A DNA stretch of 64,000 nucleotides from Bradyrhizobium sp. WSM1417. Its GTDB lineage: Bacteria; Pseudomonadota; Alphaproteobacteria; Rhizobiales; Xanthobacteraceae. Shown here one piece after another: positions 17,409 to 25,451 of this stretch (its first letter is position 1; each line of letters starts with the position of its first letter). Location of the stretch: positions 3,276,392 to 3,340,391 of the forward strand of contig NZ_KI911783.1 in assembly GCF_000515415.1 (NCBI RefSeq), written 5' to 3'. A model generated the notes under the pieces. That model saw only the letters and a program-made list of their open reading frames with translations. It ran no database searches and was not told the origin of the DNA. Both the position numbers and the translations under genes were made by a program.

Positions 17409-17832
17409 CTGTTTGCCTCCGCGATATTCGCCGGCCGATCCGCTGGCTTGGTGCGGCTTAGGCTGGCAACCCGGAAACCGAGTCCGTTGCAACTGCCGCT
17501 GACGAGTGACGATAGCTACAATCGCTCGATGCTGTGATGGGACAGTTCATTCCCATCGCCCATTGACGTGAGTCCGGCAATTCGAGCGAAGGTTCAAACA
17601 CGACAACGCTTCAATTAAAGGTCAGTGCAGCTGCTTCTTTGCCTAGCTTGCCCCTTTGGCCGACCTCCAGGCTGGCGCCGAGCTTGTCCGCTCAGGACGG
17701 CGCAGCCGACCAAAGCCATCACAGACTTGTGGAAATGACCCACGGTGCATGAGTCTGCAGGGCATCTGTTGCGGATCGCCGCAACCGCGTTCGTCGACAA
17801 CGATTGCGATCTATGGTGGTCGCCCGCAACGT
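17409..17832. other. Gene-free stretch
   Basis: No coding sequence with a ribosome-binding site or family character was seen. The promoter of the 17058-17408 gene should lie in the first 100 bases. Base composition is less GC-rich than in neighbouring coding regions. Nothing else was recognised. Confidence 0.4.
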
Positions 17833-18114
17833 CTATTCGGCAATCAACGACAGCTCCCCAAGTAGCTTCAACGCATCATCCAGCACCTCCCGGTCCTGCC
17901 GTCGTTCAGCGGCCGAATCACGCGTGAATGCGCCGTGCGTTCGTGCATTCTGATTTCCTTTCGGCGCGCCCGATCTCCGTGCCCCGCCGTGCATGCGGCA
18001 GCGGGCCTTGCCGTGCAGCGCCGGCGCGCGGCAGGCAGTGCCGCTTCGCGTCTCGGCGCCACAGCGCGGGCTCGTCCACATCGCGCAAGTGTTGCGGATG
18101 TGATCGCCGCTCAT
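17833..18114 (-). CDS. HGG-motif protein with zinc-ribbon-like cysteines
   Basis: A 93-residue basic protein. Residues 10-50 have the spacing CGAETRSGTACRAPALHGKA then RCRMHGG, where Cys and His could bind a metal, followed by the repeat-rich SGAPKGNQNARTHGAFTR. The HGG/GAPKGNxNAxxHG pattern is familiar from hypothetical proteins often near phage or integrated elements (recall, not checked). A C-terminal helix (REVLDDALKLLGEL) ends the protein. ATG 18114 overlaps the TGA of the upstream gene as ATGA, a strong sign of translational coupling and of the right start. Confidence 0.72.
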   Translation of the reverse strand: MSGDHIRNTCAMWTSPRCGAETRSGTACRAPALHGKARCRMHGGARRSGAPKGNQNARTHGAFTRDSAAERRQDREVLDDALKLLGELSLIAE

Positions 18115-18767
18115 GCGCTGGCGCCTTGCCTCGATTCCGCCTGTTCGCATTCGCCGGCCTCGCGCGGCGGGACCGTTCCAGCGGCCGTCGCAACGTTCGG
18201 CTCCGCCACAATCATGCTCGCGTGTTGCGTCACGTTGCCCACGATCGCCCTGCCGCCATCCTGCACCGACAAATTCCGGACCGTGATCGCACGCTCGCCG
18301 TTGTTGCGGTGGCGGCTGAGTGCCTCGATCTGGCTTGCGAAGGTGCGGGCCAGCCGGGTCAGCGCGCGTGTGAGGCTCTCCTGCTGCGGAATGTCGTCGG
18401 TGAGGGCGAGGCGGCAGGCGGAGCGCATGGCCGCGGCGTGAACGGACACCATCTGCACCGCGAGCATGGCCTCGATCGAGTCCTTTGGCGCGATGCTCTT
18501 CACCAGCGAGATCATGAAGGCGAGATTGGCTTCGTCGGGTTTCCGTCCGGTCATGCTGGCCTTCACCAATTGCCTGAGCAGACCATGGAGCGCGTCACTG
18601 TCGGCGGCGCCGAGCGCTTCGGCCAGCAGCCGTTCGCCGGCTTGCGGGTCGGCATGGAGGATCGCAATCCGCCGCTTGTAGAGCTTGACCCGCGGGCTTG
18701 CGGCGGAGCCGCTGCGATCGTTTGCCGCAACCGGCGGCGTGCTGTGGCGTTTGGCAGATGTCGTCAT
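18111..18767 (-). CDS. Hypothetical protein, partner of the HGG-motif gene
   Basis: A 218-residue soluble protein. Residues 1-30 are disordered and basic. The middle is helical (RIAILHADPQAGERLLAEAL, LVKASMTGRKPDEAN, SIEAMLAVQMVSVHAAAM, TRALTRLARTFASQIEAL). The C-terminus has ITVRNLSVQDGGRAIVGNV, then a low-complexity tail. There is no enzymatic motif. ATG 18767 has AAAGGAC nine bases upstream; the frame is open 76 codons further but without protein character. It is translationally coupled to the HGG gene, so the two products probably act together. It could be a DNA- or phage-related accessory pair. Confidence 0.7.
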   Translation of the reverse strand: MTTSAKRHSTPPVAANDRSGSAASPRVKLYKRRIAILHADPQAGERLLAEALGAADSDALHGLLRQLVKASMTGRKPDEANLAFMISLVKSIAPKDSIEAMLAVQMVSVHAAAMRSACRLALTDDIPQQESLTRALTRLARTFASQIEALSRHRNNGERAITVRNLSVQDGGRAIVGNVTQHASMIVAEPNVATAAGTVPPREAGECEQAESRQGASA

Positions 18768-18923
18768 GTGCTGTGTCCTTTGCCCGCGCGGGCGCGTTGC
18801 GCGCGACATCGATCGCTCGCTGCGCGCCTGCGGGATTTTCGAGATGTCGATGAAGGGCTTACGCGCAATCGCCGCGAGGCCCCCGGGGGTCGGGCGGCGT
18901 GGACGCTGGCGATTGTTGCGATG

Positions 18924-19070
18924 ATGGCATTCTGCCGGTGTTTTGCCCGACGAGTCAAACGAACATTGCGAAGCGCGCAATCCTCGTTCGTCCAAGTCCT
19001 CGTTCGTGCAAGTGCTTGATCTTGCAAGCGTCGGCTACTGTGCATGGGGTTGTTTTCGCGTTTTTTGTTT
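18924..19070 (+). repeat. Two-module dispersed repeat, copy 1
   Basis: Module A (about 18924-18957) contains GGTGTTTTGCCCGACG. Module B (19035-19070) contains GTGCATGGGGTTGTTTTCGC and ends in a T-rich tract. The same two modules in the same order occur on the minus strand at 61812-61946. Module B matches at 36 of 36 positions and module A differs at about four positions, with an unconserved spacer of 77 versus 65 bases. It ends 132 bases upstream of the TctC-like gene, reading towards it. Confidence 0.75.
18981..19012. repeat. Tandem 16-base duplication
   Basis: TCCTCGTTCGTCCAAG (18981-18996) is followed directly by TCCTCGTTCGTGCAAG (18997-19012), with one mismatch. It lies in the spacer between the two modules of the dispersed element and is absent from copy 2. 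Confidence 0.8.
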
Positions 19071-19202
19071 CGAAGCGGCTCCGACCTGCCGCGCGACGGA
19101 ATGCCAGCCTGCAAACGCGATTGCGAAATCCGGCGCGCCCGCTCATCATGATCTGCGAATGCGCCGCGTCATGGCGGCGCGAGGCGTCTGGGGAGAGAAC
19201 GA

Positions 19203-20177
19203 ATGCAACGAATGCTTCGCCTGCTGGCGATCGTCGCCGGATTGTGCGCGACGACCGGGGCCGTCGCGCAAAAATATCCGGTGCGGCCGGTCAAGATCAT
19301 GGTCGGCTTCAGCGCGGGCGGCCCGGTCGACGTCGTCGCGCGCATCGTCGCCGATCGGCTGGGCAACAAGCTCGGACAAGCCTTCGTGGTCGAGAACCGC
19401 GCCGGCGCCAACGGCATGATCGCCGCCGAAGGCGTCGCGCATGCGGAAGGCGACGGCTACACGATGCTGGCCTGCAACTCGTCCACGATCACGCTCAACA
19501 AGACGCTGTTCAAAGATATCCGCTACGACCCGGAAAAAGACTTCGCGCCGCTCACCACCGTCGTGTCGGCGCCGCTCGTGCTCGTGGTCAATCCGGAGAA
19601 CCCCAAGACGGCCAACATCAACACCGTCGCCGATCTCGTCGCCGCGGCCAAGGCTGCACCCGGCGCGCTTGCCTACGGCTCGGGCGGCAACGGCAACCTC
19701 GCCCATCTCGCCATGGAGCTGCTCAGCCAGAAGGCGGGCGTCAAGATGATCCACGTGCCCTATCGCGGCGGTGCTGCGTCCGAGGTCGGCATCCTCGCGC
19801 AGGAGGTCCTGGCGGTGTTCGATCCCCTGTCCGCCGTGCCGCTGGTGAAGGCCGGCAAGCTGCGCGCGCTCGCGGTGTCCTCAGCCGAGCGGCTGCCCGC
19901 GCTGCCGGATGTGCCGACCGTTGCGGAAGCCGGCTATCCCGGTTTCGACATCTCGTTCTGGGTCGGCTTCTTCATGCCGAAGGCAACGCCCGCGCCGACG
20001 CTCGAGATGCTGCACCGGGAGATCGTCGCCGCCGCCGACGATCCGGTGTTACGGGAGCGGCTGGAGACGCAGGGCGTCGTCAGCGTGCTCAGCCCGGCCG
20101 ACTACGCCGCCAAGATCGCGAAGGAGACCAGGGAGCTCGCCGAAGTCGTGGCGGCCGCGAATATCAAGGCGGAGTAG
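19203..20177 (+). CDS. Bug/TctC family tripartite tricarboxylate transporter receptor
   Basis: A 324-residue periplasmic receptor with a signal peptide (MQRMLRLLAIVAGLCATTGA, cleaved near AQ). Mature hallmarks are YPVRPVKIMVGFSAGGPVD, VVARIVADRLG, VVENRAGANGMIAAEGVA and HVPYRGGAASEVGIL, as in Bug proteins that bind carboxylates or aromatic acids. The membrane TctA/TctB partners are not in the window, which is common for orphan Bug receptors. ATG 19203 has GAGAG at good distance. Its end overlaps the convergent NUDIX gene by 14 bases. Confidence 0.92.
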   Translation: MQRMLRLLAIVAGLCATTGAVAQKYPVRPVKIMVGFSAGGPVDVVARIVADRLGNKLGQAFVVENRAGANGMIAAEGVAHAEGDGYTMLACNSSTITLNKTLFKDIRYDPEKDFAPLTTVVSAPLVLVVNPENPKTANINTVADLVAAAKAAPGALAYGSGGNGNLAHLAMELLSQKAGVKMIHVPYRGGAASEVGILAQEVLAVFDPLSAVPLVKAGKLRALAVSSAERLPALPDVPTVAEAGYPGFDISFWVGFFMPKATPAPTLEMLHREIVAAADDPVLRERLETQGVVSVLSPADYAAKIAKETRELAEVVAAANIKAE

Positions 20178-20649
20178 GGCGTCTGCTTGGCGTGCTGCCG
20201 GCCACCTCAGCCAGCCGCTCGAGCAGAGGCCGCTGTCCTGCGTTGATCTTCTCGTGCGCTGCTGCGAGCGTGAACCATTCTGCGCGGTCGACCTCGGGGA
20301 AGGTCTGACGCTTGCCGCTGCGCGGCGGCCATTCCACCTCGAAACTGTTGCTGCGAATGCTGCGCAGATCGATGTCGAACTCGGCCGCGAACGCGGTGAC
20401 GATCTTGCCGCCGCGCTGCTTGACCTGACCAAGCGAAGTCAGCGGCGTGGACAGCTCAAGTCCAAGCTCCTCGGCAAATTCCCGTCGCGCGGCGATGTCT
20501 GCGTCTTCTCCGTCCGCGTACTCGCCTTTCGGGATCGACCAGGCGCCGAGGTCCTTGTTGCGCCAGAACGGCCCTCCGGGATGAACGAGCAGGACCTCGA
20601 TCTCCCCGCGCTTCCGATAGGCAATGATCCCGGCGCTCTTCGATGGCAT
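20164..20649 (-). CDS. NUDIX hydrolase
   Basis: A 161-residue hydrolase of nucleoside-diphosphate-linked compounds. It begins KSAGIIAYRKRGEIEVLLVH and has GAWSIPKGEY before the Nudix box, whose pattern G-x5-E-x7-REFAEELGL is complete and should bind Mg2+. Its length and the KQRGGKIVTAFAAEFDIDL segment match small NTP-pyrophosphohydrolase-type NUDIX proteins, but substrate cannot be predicted. It is cytoplasmic and monocistronic. The last codons overlap the TctC gene on the other strand. Confidence 0.92.
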   Translation of the reverse strand: MPSKSAGIIAYRKRGEIEVLLVHPGGPFWRNKDLGAWSIPKGEYADGEDADIAARREFAEELGLELSTPLTSLGQVKQRGGKIVTAFAAEFDIDLRSIRSNSFEVEWPPRSGKRQTFPEVDRAEWFTLAAAHEKINAGQRPLLERLAEVAGSTPSRRPTPP

Positions 20650-20748
20650 CGCAGGTTCCGTGTAGGCGCATTCGCTCGGGAAAAAGTGGAACAGACGGTT
20701 TTAGCGCAGGTTAATAGCCAACGCTTCAACCGAACAAGGGAGTGAACC

Positions 20749-21873
20749 ATGATCCGCCTGTTGGCAACGACAGCCTTAGGGCTGGTGCTGGCGAACGCCG
20801 CCTTTGCGCAATCGCCAAACACCAACACCAAGTCCGAGCAGACGCCGCAATCCCAGTCCAATTCCACAGCTCCGTCAACGACCTCGCCGTCTGGCGCAGC
20901 ACAAACGCAGCAGTCGCCATCGCAACCGCAGCAATCATCAACGCCGGGAGCGTCGACACAGAATACCCAGGCGACCACTCCGTCTTCCGGGTCGGCCAAT
21001 TCCAGCTCCGGGACCAACGCCACCAACAGCGCGGACACGTCCTCCCGGCCGCCCAACAGTACGGCCAACTCCAACACGGCCGGCAACCAGCCCGCCTCGC
21101 AGCAGAGCGCCAATCCGCCGGCGGCAAACGCGAACCAGGCGCAGGATCGCTCCAATCCTCCGGCGAACAACACCAATCAGGCGCAGCAGGCGCCCAATGC
21201 GTCTGGAACCAACCAAGCCCAGCAATCGCCAAACACGTCGAGCAGCAATCAGGCGCAGGACCAGCGGAACGGTGCGAATTCACAGGCCGCCGCGCGCACC
21301 GACGTCAACCTCAACAAGCAGCAGGAGACCAAGATCAGCGCGTCCATCTCCCATCTCAACGTGCGGCCGCTGACCAGCGTCAACTTCTCGCTCAACGTCG
21401 GCACGGTGGTGCCGCGCGATGTCCAGCTGTCGACGCTACCGCCCGACGTGGTCGAGATCGTGCCGCAGTATCGCGGCTACAGCTTTGCGCTGGTGAAGGA
21501 TGAGATCGTCGTGGTCGATCCCGCGACATACAAGATCGTCACCGTGCTGCCGTACTCGGGACAATCCACCGCGGCAACGACGACCACGCGTGAGCGCAGC
21601 GCCAGCAAGTTTTCGGATCGCGATCGCGAAGTGATCCGCAAGCATGCGAAGACCCGCACCGAGGGACGGAGCGAACGACAGACCACCGGCAGCACTGCGC
21701 GGTCCGAGATTCACGTTGGTGACCGCGTTCCCGAGAGTGTCGAGGTCGAGGAATTCCCGAGCACCGTCTACCGGGACGCGCCCGACTTGCGCGAGTACCG
21801 CTACATTCACCGCGATACGCGGACCTATGTCGTCGAGCCCCGCGAACGCCGCATCATCGAGGAGATCGACTAG
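20749..21873 (+). CDS. DUF1236 domain protein with a low-complexity linker
   Basis: A 374-residue exported protein with signal peptide MIRLLATTALGLVLANAAFA. Residues 22-180 are almost entirely Gln, Asn, Ser, Thr, Pro and Ala with runs such as NTNQAQQAPNASGTNQAQ; this is probably disordered. The structured part has LNKQQETKISASISHLNV, FSLNVGTVVPRDVQL and YSFALVKDEIVVVDPATYKI, and the C-terminal DUF1236 unit is YRYIHRDTRTYVVEP. The family is common in Bradyrhizobium and of unknown role, probably periplasmic. AAGGGAG precedes the ATG, and a perfect hairpin follows the stop. Confidence 0.88.
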   Translation: MIRLLATTALGLVLANAAFAQSPNTNTKSEQTPQSQSNSTAPSTTSPSGAAQTQQSPSQPQQSSTPGASTQNTQATTPSSGSANSSSGTNATNSADTSSRPPNSTANSNTAGNQPASQQSANPPAANANQAQDRSNPPANNTNQAQQAPNASGTNQAQQSPNTSSSNQAQDQRNGANSQAAARTDVNLNKQQETKISASISHLNVRPLTSVNFSLNVGTVVPRDVQLSTLPPDVVEIVPQYRGYSFALVKDEIVVVDPATYKIVTVLPYSGQSTAATTTTRERSASKFSDRDREVIRKHAKTRTEGRSERQTTGSTARSEIHVGDRVPESVEVEEFPSTVYRDAPDLREYRYIHRDTRTYVVEPRERRIIEEID

Positions 21874-21886
21874 TCCACGGTCCATC

Positions 21887-21912
21887 GGAAGCCGCTCCAT
21901 CGAGCGGCTTCC
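21887..21912. terminator. Bidirectional terminator between convergent genes
   Basis: GGAAGCCGCT, loop ccatcg, AGCGGCTTCC: a perfect 10-bp stem between the stop of the DUF1236 gene (21873) and the stop of the SLT gene (21924). A short GGATTT follows on the plus strand. Confidence 0.65.
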
Positions 21913-21923
21913 GGATTTGCGCA

Positions 21924-22880
21924 TCAGCCTGAAGATCGCTCGCGCGCCGCAAAACGGATGGCGCGGGCCTTCGCGCTCTTTCCCGCGGCGCGCGCGGCGA
22001 TCATGCTGCGTGCCTTGCCGGGGGTGCTCTTTCGGATCAGGGACGCGAGCCGCTTGCGTGCGCGGCTGGCGGTCAATCGCGCCGCCAGCTGCTCTGCCTT
22101 GCGAATGATGGTCGTGACCGAGGGCGTCAGGTTCACCGGAACCCAGGCGACGTCTTTGGTCTTGGACAGGCTGCCGATGCCTTCGCATGGCGCCTCACGC
22201 GGCAGGTCGATCCGGATCGCGAGGGCCTCCGCGCGTTCGGTCCAGTCCTCGGCCCTGGTGCCGGTGATGATGCGGACATAGTCGCGTGTCTCACGCGGCA
22301 GCTCGCTTTCTTTGGCAAGCCATTTCTGGATCCGGCCGGGACCTGCGTTGTAGGCGGCTGCGGCAAGGCCGAGATTGCCGAAATCGTCGCGCAGCTTGCG
22401 CAGAAATTTGGCCGATGCCGGCAGCGCCTTCATCGCATCGAACGGATCATCTAGCCCGACCTCGGCGGCCGTTTCCGGCATGAACTGTGCGACGCCTTGC
22501 GCGCCGGCCTGGCTGACTTCGTTAGACTTGAAGCGGCTCTCCTGCCAGATCAGGCGTGCGAAGAACGGCACGGGGATGCCGCTGGCTTCGGCAGCGCCAC
22601 GAAGCGCGTGGCAGAAGCGCTCCGTCGGCGAAACCGGCGCCTGTGCGACGGGTTCGACCGCACGCTGCGGCTCGGGTGTCTCCTCATAGGCCGCGCGCGC
22701 ATTGGCCAGCTCGAGGGCCTGTACGCTTGCGAGGAACAGCTCGACCACCGGAACAAGTGGCGAGGCCTGAGTGTTTTGAAGAACGGTGTGATCGAAAGCT
22801 GATGTTTGGCGGGACGCCGACGGATCGAAGTCGCACATCAGAATCATGAACGCGGCGCAAGCCGCGACGACAAATCGCAT
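21924..22880 (-). CDS. Lytic transglycosylase (SLT domain)
   Basis: A 318-residue exported protein starting with a hydrophobic signal (MRFVVAACAAFMILM). The SLT domain spans about 88-230: FARLIWQESRFKSNEVS with catalytic Glu114, AGAQGVAQFMPETAAEVG, NLGLAAAAYNAGPGRIQKWL and ETRDYVRIITG. Such enzymes cleave the MurNAc-GlcNAc bond. The C-terminal 80 residues are basic. The start was placed at ATG 22880 because the signal begins there; the earlier open frame is not protein-like. It is divergent from an L,D-transpeptidase gene 182 bases away. Confidence 0.85.
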   Translation of the reverse strand: MRFVVAACAAFMILMCDFDPSASRQTSAFDHTVLQNTQASPLVPVVELFLASVQALELANARAAYEETPEPQRAVEPVAQAPVSPTERFCHALRGAAEASGIPVPFFARLIWQESRFKSNEVSQAGAQGVAQFMPETAAEVGLDDPFDAMKALPASAKFLRKLRDDFGNLGLAAAAYNAGPGRIQKWLAKESELPRETRDYVRIITGTRAEDWTERAEALAIRIDLPREAPCEGIGSLSKTKDVAWVPVNLTPSVTTIIRKAEQLAARLTASRARKRLASLIRKSTPGKARSMIAARAAGKSAKARAIRFAARERSSG

Positions 22881-23062
22881 TTGCTGGAGCAACCTCGAAC
22901 TGTGGGTGAACGGCCAGCGGTGCGCCGGCGATAAGGAGTTATTAACCGAGCGATTGCGGCAAAGCTGCGGTCTCGTCGGTTCCGCCGGTGTTACTACGGT
23001 GTTCCCGCCGGGAAACTCTCTTCTCCGCGATTTTGCGGGCATGGCGAATTGGGACGAGCGAG

Positions 23063-24097
23063 ATGATGCGGTGGATGCTTGGCGCGGTGATTTCGCTGTC
23101 GGTGATCTCTCCGGCGCTTGCGGGCAATCTCGATGCAGCAGCGGTGAATGACGCTGCGCGTCCCACAAAGCCACCTGCTAGCGACAAGCTCAACGCATCG
23201 ATCGTGAAGCTTCAGATTCTGCTCGACCGTGCGCGGTTCTCGCCCGGGGAGATCGACGGCAAGCTCGGCGAGAACGCGCAGAAGGCGCTGAAGGCATTCG
23301 CCGAGCAGAACGGCGTTGCATCCGACAAACCGATCGTACCGGAGCTTTGGGATAAGTTGAATGCAGCGAACGAAGGTTCTGTCCTCGTCGAATACAAGAT
23401 CACGGACGCGGATGTGAAGGGCCCGTTTCTGAAGGAGCTGCCCGGCAAGCTTGATGACATGAAGCCGCTGAAGGCCCTGAGCTACACCAGTCCGCTCGAA
23501 GGGCTTGCCGAGAAATTCCACATGAGCGCAGACCTGCTTCGGACGCTCAATCCCGGCAAGTCCTTCGACAAGGCTGGAGAGACGATTACGGTTGCGAATG
23601 TCTCTGCACGAAGCGAGCTGCCAGCCATTGCGCGGCTCGAGATCGACAAGAAGAACGGCACGCTGAAAGCATTCGACGGGGGCGGCACCCTGATCGCATT
23701 CTATCCCGCGTCAATCGGAAGTCCGGATCGTCCGACGCCGAGCGGTACGCTCAAGGTCACCAGCACTCACGAGAATCCGGTCTATCACTACAACCCCGAC
23801 TACAAGTTCAGAAGCGTCAAATCGAAAAAGCCGTTCGATGTTCAGCCGGGCCCGAACAATCCGGTGGGAGCATACTGGATCGGCTTATCCGCTCAGGGTT
23901 ACGGCATCCACGGAACGGCGGAGCCTGACAGGGTCAGCAAGTCCGCGTCGCATGGCTGCGTCAGGCTGACCAATTGGGACGTGCGCGCGCTGGGCGAGCA
24001 CGTCAAGCGCGGCACACCGGTGGTCTTCCTGGATGCGCCGACGGACTCCTCGGCCAGGCAGCAGGGAAAGTCCGGCGGCAGACGCGCCTCGAACTAA
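23063..24097 (+). CDS. L,D-transpeptidase with peptidoglycan-binding and LysM-like regions
   Basis: A 344-residue periplasmic enzyme with a signal peptide (residues 1-20, ending ALA). Residues 46-100 form a peptidoglycan-binding-1 module (KLQILLDRARFSPGEIDGKL, NAQKALKAFAEQNG). Residues about 140-180 look LysM-like (GLAEKFHMSADLLRTLNPGK). The YkuD domain covers about 188-325, with YGIHGT and SASHGCVRLTNWD giving catalytic Cys299. It should form 3-3 cross-links or anchor proteins to the wall. ATG 23063 or 23066 follows GGGACGAGCGAG. Confidence 0.92.
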   Translation: MMRWMLGAVISLSVISPALAGNLDAAAVNDAARPTKPPASDKLNASIVKLQILLDRARFSPGEIDGKLGENAQKALKAFAEQNGVASDKPIVPELWDKLNAANEGSVLVEYKITDADVKGPFLKELPGKLDDMKPLKALSYTSPLEGLAEKFHMSADLLRTLNPGKSFDKAGETITVANVSARSELPAIARLEIDKKNGTLKAFDGGGTLIAFYPASIGSPDRPTPSGTLKVTSTHENPVYHYNPDYKFRSVKSKKPFDVQPGPNNPVGAYWIGLSAQGYGIHGTAEPDRVSKSASHGCVRLTNWDVRALGEHVKRGTPVVFLDAPTDSSARQQGKSGGRRASN

Positions 24098-24369
24098 TCT
24101 TTGGGAAAGTCCTTGCGCATCGCGATCTCGGCGGCATCGCCGGGCGATAGCACGGTCTGGTCGAACGCTGCTTGCGGCCTCGTCATGATATCGTAAAGCG
24201 AGATGCCCTTGATCGGCTTGCCCATGAGCTCACGGACGCAGTCGGCGAGCGTGCCGTTGTAGACGAGATAGGGCGGACCTCGATCCTTCTGCCTCTCGCC
24301 TTTCAGCGACGGCCACTTTTTCAGTTCGGCCGGCGCGTCATAGGCGATCGGCGATTTCTCTTTAAACAT
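24094..24369 (-). CDS. Conserved small hypothetical protein
   Basis: A 91-residue soluble protein beginning MFKEKSPIAYDAPAELKKWP, with LVYNGTLADCVRELMGKPIK and GISLYDIMTRPQAAFDQTVL. There is no signal peptide, helix bundle or known motif that I recognise. The sequence is balanced and protein-like, with a clear ATG at 24369. Its stop overlaps the stop region of the convergent L,D-transpeptidase by four bases. Function is unknown. Confidence 0.68.
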   Translation of the reverse strand: MFKEKSPIAYDAPAELKKWPSLKGERQKDRGPPYLVYNGTLADCVRELMGKPIKGISLYDIMTRPQAAFDQTVLSPGDAAEIAMRKDFPKD

Positions 24370-24448
24370 GCGCTTGGCCCCTGAAGGCGCGGGTAGCCCA
24401 GAAGCCTAGGGCCGCCCGGTAAAACGCTTATTAAAGAATTAGTTCAAA

Positions 24449-25306
24449 TCAGCCGGCAACAAAGGCGAGCAGGGTGCCGTTCGCCTTGGCGGGCGGCACG
24501 CAGATCGCAGGCCCACTGCGCACCGCTGCCGAACCAAGCGCCTTCTCGGTGGCCGCGAGATCGCCGCTCACGAGCACCAGGGCAGCGCCACCGCGTTCGG
24601 AAAGACCCGCGAGCGGCACGCCGGGATAGCGTTTGCCGAGCTGCTCCAGGGTCAAGTAGACGAAGTCGGCACGATCGCCTCCGGAGGGTACGGTCACGGC
24701 GCCGTCGGCCTCGGCCTTCGGCTCACGGTCGATCAGCCGCCCCAGATGCGCGGCGTCCTTCGCGGGCTCGGGCGTCGCGATCAACGTCTGCTTGATGCGC
24801 CTGGCCGCATTGGCGTGCTTCATCAGCTCGGGAATCCACACCGTCTCGCGCGTCTTGTGCTGGCAGGCGAAAATGCGCACGCCGCCGGGCGCTTCCGCGG
24901 TCGGCCACATGAAGGTACGGAATTTCGCCGCCGACACCGTGCCATCAGGCAGCGTCACGGGCCGTTCGAAATCGGTCGGGCCGATCGGCTCCAGGCCGCG
25001 CGCGCGGATCTCCTCCGCGCCGGCGGCGGAATCGATCGCGGTGAAGGCGATGCGCTCGATGCCTTCGCCGCGCTTGTCGAGGAAGGTACGCGCCGGCGCG
25101 TTGTGCTCGGTCGCCGCGAGCACGCCGAGCAGCTCCATATAATCCGGGTCGAACATGATGGTGTAGTTGCCGGTACCCATATGTGCGCTGTGAGTGCCGC
25201 GCGGCGAGATGGCGAAGCCGAGCTGCCGGTAGTTCTCGGCGGCTTTGTCGAGGTCCTGAACCATGACGACGGCGTGGTCGATACCGATGACGTTCTTGAG
25301 GGCCAC
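24449..25306 (-). CDS. VOC/glyoxalase-like domain protein
   Basis: A 285-residue protein. The N-terminal half is a VOC fold: GIDHAVVMVQDLDKAAENYR, then TGNYTIMFDPDYMELLGV and RIAFTAIDSAAGAEEIRARG. The C-terminal half repeats a looser version (FVYLTLEQLGKRYPGVPLAG). This fits the Glyoxalase-like (PF13468-type) group, whose reactions are mostly unknown. GTG 25306 is the start, with GGGGAAAG upstream. The gene follows puuD in the same direction after 145 bases, so cotranscription is possible but not certain. Confidence 0.85.
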   Translation of the reverse strand: MALKNVIGIDHAVVMVQDLDKAAENYRQLGFAISPRGTHSAHMGTGNYTIMFDPDYMELLGVLAATEHNAPARTFLDKRGEGIERIAFTAIDSAAGAEEIRARGLEPIGPTDFERPVTLPDGTVSAAKFRTFMWPTAEAPGGVRIFACQHKTRETVWIPELMKHANAARRIKQTLIATPEPAKDAAHLGRLIDREPKAEADGAVTVPSGGDRADFVYLTLEQLGKRYPGVPLAGLSERGGAALVLVSGDLAATEKALGSAAVRSGPAICVPPAKANGTLLAFVAG

Positions 25307-25451
25307 TGTTCTTTCCCCGCATGCAAATTGACTGGACCGCCGTTGGCGGCCGCCAGTCCTGTCTACGCCGGATAGGCAGTCAAGTCATTTTCAAATCGGC
25401 GGGACATGCGGAAATTCATTCCGCGAAACGCGATATCGACGCGCGATGGCG

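Noticed and set aside
17493..17832. Small genes in the gap before the HGG gene
   Set aside because: Short open frames exist on both strands, but none has a ribosome site or plausible composition.
18920..19075. Rho-independent terminator reading of the T-rich end of module B
   Set aside because: The tract GCGTTTTTTGTTT is not preceded by a stable hairpin, so I annotate only a repeat.
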